From Deltaproteobacteria bacterium (GTDB taxonomy: Bacteria; Desulfobacterota; GWC2-55-46), in the NCBI GenBank assembly GCA_016182705.1, contig JACPGA010000201.1:1-6602 (forward strand): a DNA stretch of 6,602 bases, read 5' to 3'. Under the pieces are notes generated by a model. That model was not told where the DNA came from. It saw nothing but the letters and a program-made list of their open reading frames with translations, and made no database searches. Positions 1 to 5,823 of the stretch are shown here, in pieces. The stretch's first letter is position 1. Every line of letters starts with the position of its first letter. The position numbers and the translations under genes were made by a program.

Positions 1-3
1 AAC

Positions 4-10
4 GGAGAAG
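4..10 (+). promoter_or_regulatory. Ribosome binding site for the first sensor kinase
   Basis: GGAGAAG precedes the ATG at 16 by five bases, supporting that start. No promoter can be assessed because only 15 bases upstream are present. Confidence 0.5.
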
Positions 11-15
11 TCTCA

Positions 16-915
16 ATGCCCCGTTTTTCTCTTTTATATAAGGTCATTATAGCTTATCTGGTCATACTTCTGCCCGTGCTCGCCGTCATTTCGATGATAT
101 TCAAGGGTAACAAGCAGGAGATGGAAAGGCTGCTTATCGCCGAGCTGACGCAGACAGCGGACGAGAGGGAAGCCTACATCCTCATGTATATGCAGATGAA
201 CAGGAACAGGATGCAGGATTTCGCGAGCGACGGTTTCATCGTGAACATGCTTGAACGAATGGACAGGAAGGCAGCCGGAAGGGTACTGGGCGAGTACATG
301 AAAACGTACAAGCTCCCGCTTCTCAGGGAGATGTACCGGCTCAGCATTATCACCGCCCCCGACGGAAAAGTACTGGCCTCTACAATTCCCGGATGGGAGG
401 GCGAAGACCTCTCGAAAGAAGAGTTCTTCAGGAACGGGCTTAAGGGTCTTGCTGTGAGCGAGACGGTCTCCAAATTCGGCCCTGAAATAGCGGTTTCGGC
501 CCCTGTATACAGCCGCGCTGAGAAAGGGAAGGTGCTGGGAGTAATTACCAGTTTTACGGCGCTTTCCAAGTTCGGCGAGTTCTTCACCGGAGAATATATA
601 CAACGCCTCGGCGCGTTGAGCTGGAGCCACTGGGGCAGATGGAGATCTTTCGAGATATACCTGGGGAACAAGGACAAGCTCATGATTACCCCTTCGAGGT
701 TTATCCCCAACTCGGTTTTGAAACAGAAGGTCGACACATTTCCGGAGGAACGAAGTCTTCGCCCCGGTCATCAGAAGTCAATGGTACACTTTTGGCGCGA
801 TCCTGCTGGTGACCGGGCTTATTGGAGCGCTGGTCATTTATTTCATAAGGGTCATAGTAAGGCACCTGAGGGCGCTGGCGCTCGGCGCTGGCGAGATAGC
901 GGCCGGGAATTATGA
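16..915 (+). CDS. N-terminal part of a split membrane sensor kinase (TM1 + dCache-like sensor), frame broken near 745
   Basis: This is the input half of a transmembrane histidine kinase. The ATG at 16 is the likely true start because GGAGAAG lies 5-11 bases upstream. Residues about 8-29 form a hydrophobic helix (IIAYLVILLPVLAVI), the first membrane anchor. Residues about 30-240 look like a periplasmic double-Cache sensor: a long amphipathic helix, a distal PAS-like fold (TAPDGKVLAST around residue 113, then a strand pair ending GKVLGVITSF), and the start of the proximal fold (SFEIYLGNKDKLMITPSRF, then VLKQKVDTFP). After about residue 243 the translation stops resembling a sensor; the last 55 or so residues up to 915 are Arg/Trp/His-rich and out of frame with the HAMP-kinase that follows. 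TM2 and HAMP are read in the next frame, so this is the 5' part of the gene continued at 809-2926. It is either a natural lesion (pseudogene) or an assembly error. The ligand cannot be inferred. Confidence 0.75.
   Translation: MPRFSLLYKVIIAYLVILLPVLAVISMIFKGNKQEMERLLIAELTQTADEREAYILMYMQMNRNRMQDFASDGFIVNMLERMDRKAAGRVLGEYMKTYKLPLLREMYRLSIITAPDGKVLASTIPGWEGEDLSKEEFFRNGLKGLAVSETVSKFGPEIAVSAPVYSRAEKGKVLGVITSFTALSKFGEFFTGEYIQRLGALSWSHWGRWRSFEIYLGNKDKLMITPSRFIPNSVLKQKVDTFPEERSLRPGHQKSMVHFWRDPAGDRAYWSAGHLFHKGHSKAPEGAGARRWRDSGREL
739..755 (+). other. Frame-disruption junction, probable out-of-frame deletion inside the Cache domain
   Basis: Upstream, the reading frame gives KQKVDTFPEE and then turns to nonsense-like sequence. 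The next frame, open from 722, becomes sensible as EVFAPVIRSQ followed by TM2 and HAMP. In related dCache kinases, from general knowledge of the family, the VDT-P motif is followed by about 45-60 residues (ending in a strand like GWxLxxE) before the E-x-FAPV helix that enters TM2. Here the two motifs abut. The simplest reading is a deletion of about 140-180 bases whose length is 2 modulo 3. A lone one-base insertion would restore the frame but not the missing half-domain. The exact breakpoints cannot be set from this sequence alone. Confidence 0.6.
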
Positions 916-2926
916 AGTCAGGGTGCCCGTGAGGACAAAAGACGAGATAGGGCATCTGGCCTCGTCCTTCAACGGCATGGCCCAGAGCATACTGGAAAGG
1001 CAGCGGGAGCTGGTAAGCAGCCAGAAGAGCCTTGCAGAAAGCGAGTTGAGGTACAGGACCCTCATAGAAAACCTTCAGGAAGGCATATGGGTGATAGACG
1101 AGAGTGCCGTTACTACATATGTAAACCCGAAAACGGCGGAGATGCTCGGGTACACGGTGAACGAGATGATGGGGAAAAGCCTTTTCGACTTCAAGGACGA
1201 GGAAGGCGCGAAACTTTTAGAGCAAAGACTGGAGCTTAGCAGAAGCGGAGTAAAACAGTTCGTTGACGCTGAATTCTTTAAAAAGGACGGCTCCAGGATA
1301 TATGTGAGCGTCTCGGCCGCGCCATTGATCGAAAGCGGCGGGTACAAGGGCGCGATAGCTGGAATCGTGGACATCACCGAACGCAGGAAAGCCGAGGAGG
1401 CCCTCCGTGAGAGCCAGGAGAGGTTTCGGGCCATACTCGACAACATGGGGAATATCGTTTACTTGAAAGACCTGGAGGGAAGGCACATATTCGTCAACAG
1501 GCTTTTCGAAGTAGTCAGCAGAAGGGCGAAAAACGAGGTCTATGGAAAAACCGCATCCGAGTTGTTCACGGAAGAGGCATCAAAGGAATTCGATGAGAAC
1601 GACAGGGAAGTCCTCAAGCATGACAGGCCCATGGAATTCGAGGAGTCATTTCCGCTCGAGGACGGCGTACACACCTATATCTCAATCAAGTTTCCTTTGA
1701 AGGATACCAGGGGGAAGACCTATGCTCTCTGCGGCGTGTCGACCGACATAACGAACCTCAAGAAGACGGAGGAAGCTTTGAAAAAAAGCGAGCATAGCCT
1801 GCGCGAGGCCCAGAGGATAGCCCACATAGGGAACTGGGAGTGGGATATGGATAAGACCTTCTTTTACAAGTCTGATGAGGTCTTGAGGATATTCGGCAGA
1901 AAAGACGCTGACATTGAAAGCCTTGCGGATTATCTGAATGCCGTACACCCGGATGACAGGGAAAAGGTAATTATGAGTAGCCGGAAAGCGCTTGAAACTG
2001 AACAGACCTGTTCGGTCGACGCGAGGATAATAAGAGGCGACGGGGCCGAGCGGATTGTGCATATGCAGGGCGAGGTGGCAAGAGACGCCTCAGGAAAGCC
2101 CATGCGCATGGCGGGCATTGTCCAGGACATAACCGAGCGCAAGCAGGCCGAGGACGAGTTGAAAAAGCTTTACAGAGAGCTGGAGCGCAGGGTCGAGGAG
2201 AGAACGCTGGAGCTGAAACGGGCGAACGAGGACCTCGCGGCGGCCAAGACGGAGATTGAGACTTTTACCTACTCGGTGGCGCACGACCTTCGCTCGCCTT
2301 TGAGACTCATAGACGGGTTTACCATATTGCTTCTCAAAAAACAGCGTGAGCGGCTCGACAGGGACGGCCAGGACCATCTCGAGCGCATAAGGGCCTCCGT
2401 AAAAAGAATGGGTCAGCTCATAGACGACCTCATGAACTTTTCTTTCGTCATAAGGGCCGAGGTCGTCACAGGCACGGTCGACTTGAGCGCCATCGCGATG
2501 GTTATCGCAACTGATCTGGAAAAAGCCGACCCTGAAAAAAAGAGCAACTTCATTATCGATGGGGGCCTGTCGGCGAGTGGGGATGAAAAGTTTTTAAGGA
2601 TGGTGCTTGAAAATCTTCTGGGGAACGCATGGAAGTTCACGTCGAAAAAAACCGGGCCAGTGATCGAATTCCGGAAGTGCGGGGAAGAGGCCGGCATGGA
2701 CGTCTTTTGCGTAAAGGATAACGGTATTGGTTTTGACATGGCAAACGCGGACAGGATTTTCCAGCCTTTTCAGAGGCTCCATTCACAGGATGAATTCCCG
2801 GGGACGGGCATCGGGCTGGCGACCGTAAAACACATAGTGCAGAGGCACGGAGGAAGGGTCTGGGCAGAGGGAACAACAGGCGAAGGAGCGGTTTTCTATT
2901 TCACTCTTAAAACGGGGAAGAGCTGA
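809..2926 (+). CDS. Multi-PAS sensor histidine kinase, C-terminal part (TM2-HAMP-PAS-PAS-PAS-HisKA-HATPase_c)
   Basis: This is the signalling and catalytic part of the kinase begun at 16. The frame is open from 722, and GTG 809 is only the first conventional start codon. It lies inside the TM2 helix (ILLVTGLIGALVIYFI) with no Shine-Dalgarno, so it is probably not a genuine start. In numbering from 809: TM2 up to about 18; HAMP about 19-65 (RALALGAGEIAAGNYEVRVP, DEIGHLASSFNGM); PAS1 about 78-195 ending DITERRKAEEAL; PAS2 about 203-318; PAS3 about 330-446 (GNWEWDMD, VHPDDR); coiled coil about 447-485; HisKA with AHDLRSPLR and phospho-acceptor H492; HATPase_c with the N-box around N602/N606, G1 DNGIGFD from 637, FQPFQRLH, and G2 GTGIGL at 665-670. 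The kinase core resembles the phytochrome/Cph1-type class, which fits the Rcp1-like regulator encoded next. All catalytic motifs are intact, so the output half could work if translated, but it lacks a complete sensor. Confidence 0.88.
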   Translation: MTGLIGALVIYFIRVIVRHLRALALGAGEIAAGNYEVRVPVRTKDEIGHLASSFNGMAQSILERQRELVSSQKSLAESELRYRTLIENLQEGIWVIDESAVTTYVNPKTAEMLGYTVNEMMGKSLFDFKDEEGAKLLEQRLELSRSGVKQFVDAEFFKKDGSRIYVSVSAAPLIESGGYKGAIAGIVDITERRKAEEALRESQERFRAILDNMGNIVYLKDLEGRHIFVNRLFEVVSRRAKNEVYGKTASELFTEEASKEFDENDREVLKHDRPMEFEESFPLEDGVHTYISIKFPLKDTRGKTYALCGVSTDITNLKKTEEALKKSEHSLREAQRIAHIGNWEWDMDKTFFYKSDEVLRIFGRKDADIESLADYLNAVHPDDREKVIMSSRKALETEQTCSVDARIIRGDGAERIVHMQGEVARDASGKPMRMAGIVQDITERKQAEDELKKLYRELERRVEERTLELKRANEDLAAAKTEIETFTYSVAHDLRSPLRLIDGFTILLLKKQRERLDRDGQDHLERIRASVKRMGQLIDDLMNFSFVIRAEVVTGTVDLSAIAMVIATDLEKADPEKKSNFIIDGGLSASGDEKFLRMVLENLLGNAWKFTSKKTGPVIEFRKCGEEAGMDVFCVKDNGIGFDMANADRIFQPFQRLHSQDEFPGTGIGLATVKHIVQRHGGRVWAEGTTGEGAVFYFTLKTGKS
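2914..2920 (+). promoter_or_regulatory. Ribosome binding site for the response regulator, inside the kinase 3' end
   Basis: GGGGAAG lies 5 bases before the ATG at 2926, within the last codons of the kinase. The kinase stop and regulator start share TGATG (2924-2928), the usual sign of translational coupling. Confidence 0.5.
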
Positions 2927-3360
2927 TGGCTGGCACAATCCTTCTGGTAGAGGACAGTCCCGAAGCTGTTGAGTTGACCCGGAACGCGTTGGAAGAGTGC
3001 AGCCTGGCCGGTAATTCCGTAACAGTCGCGTATGATGGCCAGGACGCCATCGACTATTTGTTCGGAACAGGCAGATACAAGGGCAGAAATACGGCGGACC
3101 TGCCGAAGGTCGTCCTCCTGGACCTGAGGCTCCCGAAGCTGGACGGCTTTGAGGTGCTCGCGAAGATCCGCTCGGACAGCCTGACGAGGCTTGTTCCTGT
3201 GGTCATTCTGACGGTCTCAAAATTGAAAGAGGACATAAGGAGGTCTTACGAGCTTGGAGCGAACAGCTATCTGATAAAGGTACTGGACTATGACGAGTAC
3301 CAGAATACGATAAACGCAGCCTGCGCCTATTGGCTCGGGATAAATCAGAGGGCTTACTGA
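2926..3360 (+). CDS. Single-domain response regulator, Rcp1-like
   Basis: This is a 144-residue receiver domain with no output domain. It probably accepts phosphate from the upstream kinase and passes the signal by protein contact or a phosphorelay. Visible receiver motifs are the acidic pair E9/D10 (ILLVEDSP), phospho-acceptor D66 in LLDLRLPKLDG, switch Thr T96 in VVILTVS, and conserved lysine K118 in SYLIKVLDYDEY. The insert AIDYLFGTGRYKGRN and the SYELGANSYLIK block are typical of the Rcp1-like family that pairs with phytochrome-type kinases, and the length fits a stand-alone receiver. One oddity is that K118 is followed by Val rather than the near-universal Pro. The ATG at 2926 overlaps the kinase stop by one base, so the two are almost certainly co-translated. 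The stop overlaps the end of the convergent rfaE2 by 7 bases. Confidence 0.92.
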   Translation: MAGTILLVEDSPEAVELTRNALEECSLAGNSVTVAYDGQDAIDYLFGTGRYKGRNTADLPKVVLLDLRLPKLDGFEVLAKIRSDSLTRLVPVVILTVSKLKEDIRRSYELGANSYLIKVLDYDEYQNTINAACAYWLGINQRAY

Positions 3361-3839
3361 CCGCGGCTTTTGTGCAGTTCAAGCACTCTTCTTATGATGT
3401 TCGTGGTGGACCTTCCCTTTACGAGAGTTATGCGGGCTACCCGGCCGCCGCTGTTTTTCACGACGTCCGCTCCGACTATGTCCTTGGCCGCCCAGTCCGC
3501 GCCTTTAGCGAGAACGTCGGGCTTTATCGCCTCTATGAGCTTCAGCGGGGTAGGGCCGTTGAACAGCACCACGTAATCAACGCATTCGAGCGCCGAGAGT
3601 ACTTCCGAACGTTCACGCTGTGGGACTATGGGCCTTGTCGGGCCCTTGATGGAACGCACGGAGCTGTCGCTGTTGAGCCCCACAACGAGAACGGTGCCCA
3701 GAGACCTGGCCTTTTTAAGGTATCTCACGTGTCCCGCGTGCAGAATATCGAAGCAGCCGTTCGTGAAGACCACCTTCTTTTTTTTCCTGCCCGAGGCAAG
3801 CTCTGCCTGGAGTTTTTTTAAAGAGACTACCTTTCCCAT
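3354..3839 (-). CDS. rfaE2: D-glycero-beta-D-manno-heptose 1-phosphate adenylyltransferase (RfaE2/HldC)
   Basis: This cytoplasmic nucleotidyltransferase activates heptose 1-phosphate with ATP to ADP-heptose and pyrophosphate, a step in supplying the heptose of the lipopolysaccharide inner core. The protein has 161 residues, the length of the stand-alone adenylyltransferase; the bifunctional HldE form would carry a sugar-kinase domain upstream, which is absent here. Family motifs are clear: VVFTNGCFDILHAGH at 23-37 with the HxGH active-site signature at 34-37, GLNSDSSVRSIKGPTRPIVP at 54-73, LIEAIKPDVLAKGADW at 101-116, and STTNII at 145-150. The start is supported by GGGAG four bases upstream of the ATG at 3839. 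It is the last gene of the minus-strand cluster, 42 bases after comF. Its stop lies inside the 3' end of the convergent response regulator. Residues 19-22 are encoded around a run of eight A. The heptose-1-phosphate kinase and epimerase partners are not in the window. Confidence 0.93.
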   Translation of the reverse strand: MGKVVSLKKLQAELASGRKKKKVVFTNGCFDILHAGHVRYLKKARSLGTVLVVGLNSDSSVRSIKGPTRPIVPQRERSEVLSALECVDYVVLFNGPTPLKLIEAIKPDVLAKGADWAAKDIVGADVVKNSGGRVARITLVKGRSTTNIIRRVLELHKSRGQ

Positions 3840-3843
3840 CTTA

Positions 3844-3848
3844 CTCCC
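3844..3848 (-). promoter_or_regulatory. Ribosome binding site for rfaE2
   Basis: On the minus strand GGGAG is followed by four bases and then the ATG at 3839. This lies in the 42-base comF-rfaE2 gap and supports the chosen start. Confidence 0.55.
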
Positions 3849-3881
3849 GCATTTTCAAAATTTCCTTTGGAATTGAAGCTA

Positions 3882-4583
3882 TCACAACTTCACGGCCCTG
3901 GCAACGGTGAGGGCGATGACCTCGGCACCGGAGCGCTTGAGGACCTTCGAGCATTCGTTCAGCGTGGCCCCGGTAGTTATGACATCGTCAACCAGGAGAA
4001 CTTTTTTCCCTTTGAACAATCCCGGCTCAACGAGGGTGAACGCGCCTGAGACGTTCTTTTTTCTTTCCACTGCCTTGAGGCCGACCTGCTGGCCCGTGTC
4101 CCTGGTCCTTTTCAGCCGGTCGTATATAAGGGGCAGAGATAAAATGCGCGACAATTCCCTGGCGACAAGAAGGGATTGGTTGAAGCCGCGCTCCCTGAGC
4201 CTTCCTGTGTGCAGGGGAACCGGCACGACCATGCAGGGGCTGTGGCCGCCTATGGAGCCGCTGACGAGGTCCGCGAGAGGCGCAGCGACAGAAGTGTCGC
4301 CGCCGTATTTGAGCTTGTGTATGGCATCGAGGACCCTGCCTTCGAATATGAACGCGCTTCTGGCGGCGGTGAAGGAGGGCGGCTGCTCAACGCACCTGCC
4401 GCAGGCGTGGTCAACGCCCCTGGAAGACGTAAACGGTATGCCGCAGACTGTGCATATCGGCGATGTTATGCGCTCTTTTTCGATGAGGCTGGCGCACCCT
4501 TCACAGAAGCCTTTTTTCAAGGCCCTTGCTCCGCACAGGAGGCAAACGGGCGGGAATACTATGTCAAGAACGGCCTTGAACAT
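3882..4583 (-). CDS. comF: ComF family protein (double zinc-ribbon + phosphoribosyltransferase)
   Basis: This is a 233-residue protein of the ComF/GntX family, usual for the family in length and layout. The N-terminus FPPVCLLCG opens a cysteine-rich region with four CxxC pairs (C14/C17, C27/C30, C44/C47, C61/C64), consistent with zinc-ribbon binding. The type I phosphoribosyltransferase part includes the KYGG segment at 92-95, VPVPLHTGRLRERGFNQ at 120-136, and the PRPP-binding loop VLLVDDVITTGAT at 195-207 with the Asp-Asp pair. ComF proteins are linked to natural transformation in some bacteria, but homologues are widespread and their substrate is poorly defined, so competence is not implied here. 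The ATG at 4583 gives the standard family N-terminus although no clear Shine-Dalgarno precedes it. The gene starts 31 bases after the upstream kinase stop, which suggests translation partly dependent on read-in from that gene. Confidence 0.92.
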   Translation of the reverse strand: MFKAVLDIVFPPVCLLCGARALKKGFCEGCASLIEKERITSPICTVCGIPFTSSRGVDHACGRCVEQPPSFTAARSAFIFEGRVLDAIHKLKYGGDTSVAAPLADLVSGSIGGHSPCMVVPVPLHTGRLRERGFNQSLLVARELSRILSLPLIYDRLKRTRDTGQQVGLKAVERKKNVSGAFTLVEPGLFKGKKVLLVDDVITTGATLNECSKVLKRSGAEVIALTVARAVKL

Positions 4584-4607
4584 GCGTCAAGGATATCACA
4601 GCCGCCT

Positions 4608-4623
4608 GCCGGCTTCAACCGGC
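4608..4623 (-). other. Small GC-rich hairpin spanning the kinase stop codon
   Basis: A perfect 5-bp inverted repeat GCCGG / CCGGC with a 6-base loop surrounds the TGA stop of the minus-strand kinase, just upstream of comF. There is no T-tract after it, so it is not a convincing intrinsic terminator. It may be chance in GC-rich DNA or may weakly affect coupling to comF. Confidence 0.25.
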
Positions 4624-5823
4624 GCTTAAGGCAGGTATGAGGACATGAAATGAAGAGCCGAACCCCTTCACGCTTTCGATCTTGATGTCCCCTTTGTGCT
4701 CCCGCACTATGCCCAGGCTTATGGAAAGCCCGAGCCCGGTGCCCCTCCCGGTTTCCTTGGTGGTGAAAAAAGGGTCGAATACCCTGCTGATGATATCATC
4801 CGGTATTCCGGACCCTGAGTCTTTGACTATGAGCCTTATAAATGGTCTGCCGTCACTTGTCTCCTCTTTGGTAGTGATGGTGAGCACGCCTCCTTCGGGC
4901 ATCGCGTCCCTGGCGTTTGTGACAAGGTTTATTATGACCTGTTCAAGGCGGTTCGGGTTCCCGAGGGCAAGGGGAACGGGCATGAGATTAAGGATGGTCT
5001 CTATCGAGTGCGACAGAAGATGGTCGTTCAGGATGAGAAAGGCGTCTCTCACTACGGCGTTGATATCGATCGGGGAGAGCACCGGAGGCTCTGACCTGGA
5101 AAAGGTTCTCAGGTGCTTCACTATTTTTTCCATTCTTGAAGCCGCGTCCGCGATGAGCCTGACCTTGTCGTTATGCTCGCCGCCGTCTTGCATTGCGCGC
5201 AGCATGCCAAATGTGAGGCCTCTTATTACGGTCAACGGCTGGCTTATCTCATGGACGAGGGAGGCTGAAAGTTCTCCGAGGGCAGTCATCTTGCTTGACT
5301 GGACGAGCTGGACCTGGGTTTCCTTAAGGTTTTTGAGAGCGACCTTGAGCTCTGTTTCGTTCCTGTCGAGGTCCGTAATCATCATCAGGACCCCTTCCCT
5401 GAAGCATTCTATATATTTCTCGCGTTTTTCGAGCTCCATCTGCTTTGTGTCCAGTTTGCCCTGAAGCATGGCTGTTTCTGTTTTTGATATGAGGGTGAGC
5501 ACGGAAAACTCAGTCTCAGGTATCGTGGAAATTGAGTATGATACATGCGCCTCGATTCCGTTCTTCATGGTCAGAACACTTTTCCCCCTGCTGGTACCCT
5601 TGCCGGGCTGAGAGATTTTAAGTATCCCGCCGAGCGGCATGCCCTGGCTCTCATAATCTGAAAAACCGGTAAACGCGCTGAATTCGCGGTTCACGCGCAA
5701 GATATCCGCGCTTTTGCCGATGATCGCCACAGGAGCGCCGATAAGAGAGATGTCGGGGAGGGACTCCGTTGAACGCGGGGTTCTTTTTGCGGTATCAGAC
5801 CGGGAATTCCTTGTTAATCTCAT
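4615..5823 (-). CDS. Soluble PAS-domain sensor histidine kinase, NtrB-like
   Basis: This is a 402-residue histidine kinase with no transmembrane segment. Residues about 25-115 form a PAS domain (LIGAPVAIIGKSADILRVN, FSAFTGFSD). Residues about 120-178 are a charged coiled coil. HisKA has MTALGELSASLVHEISQPL with phospho-acceptor H191. HATPase_c shows the N-box LVTNARDA around N299/N303, G1 DSGSGIP at 335-341, the F-box FDPFFTTK at 349-356, and G2 GTGLGLS at 361-367. The GELSASLVHEI...PL and FDPFFTTK motifs are typical of NtrB-type kinases. The ATG at 5823 is preceded by a strong AAGGAGG and overlaps the end of the upstream PAS gene by 29 bases. No dedicated response regulator lies downstream; a partner could be further upstream, beyond the window edge. 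Because the preceding gene has membrane and PAS regions but no kinase, the two products probably work together or derive from one longer kinase. Confidence 0.92.
   Translation of the reverse strand: MRLTRNSRSDTAKRTPRSTESLPDISLIGAPVAIIGKSADILRVNREFSAFTGFSDYESQGMPLGGILKISQPGKGTSRGKSVLTMKNGIEAHVSYSISTIPETEFSVLTLISKTETAMLQGKLDTKQMELEKREKYIECFREGVLMMITDLDRNETELKVALKNLKETQVQLVQSSKMTALGELSASLVHEISQPLTVIRGLTFGMLRAMQDGGEHNDKVRLIADAASRMEKIVKHLRTFSRSEPPVLSPIDINAVVRDAFLILNDHLLSHSIETILNLMPVPLALGNPNRLEQVIINLVTNARDAMPEGGVLTITTKEETSDGRPFIRLIVKDSGSGIPDDIISRVFDPFFTTKETGRGTGLGLSISLGIVREHKGDIKIESVKGFGSSFHVLIPALSAG

Noticed and set aside
34..771. Long minus-strand open frame (245 codons) opposite the sensor N-terminus
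   Set aside because: Its protein lacks recognisable domains, and the plus-strand frame shows TM1 and a Cache sensor with a good ribosome binding site; it is a shadow of that gene.
16..3360. Possible phytochrome photoreceptor system because the kinase core and regulator resemble Cph1/Rcp1
   Set aside because: No GAF or PHY domain or chromophore-binding region is visible; the input region is TM-Cache-HAMP-PAS.
3361..3400. Possible intrinsic terminator after the response regulator (CCGCGG followed by CTTTTG)
   Set aside because: The palindrome is only six bases with no loop and the T-run is short; it also lies in the rfaE2 coding sequence.
3882..4583. ComF as evidence for a natural-competence locus
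   Set aside because: No other competence genes are present, and ComF-family proteins are widespread in non-competent bacteria.
3907..4629. Plus-strand open frame of 240 codons opposite comF
   Set aside because: The minus strand encodes a full ComF protein with zinc-ribbon cysteines and PRPP loop; the antisense translation has no coherent motifs.
4682..5464. Plus-strand open frame of 260 codons opposite the NtrB-like kinase
   Set aside because: Low-complexity Ser/Leu/Arg-rich translation antisense to HisKA-HATPase motifs; an artefact of GC-rich codon use.
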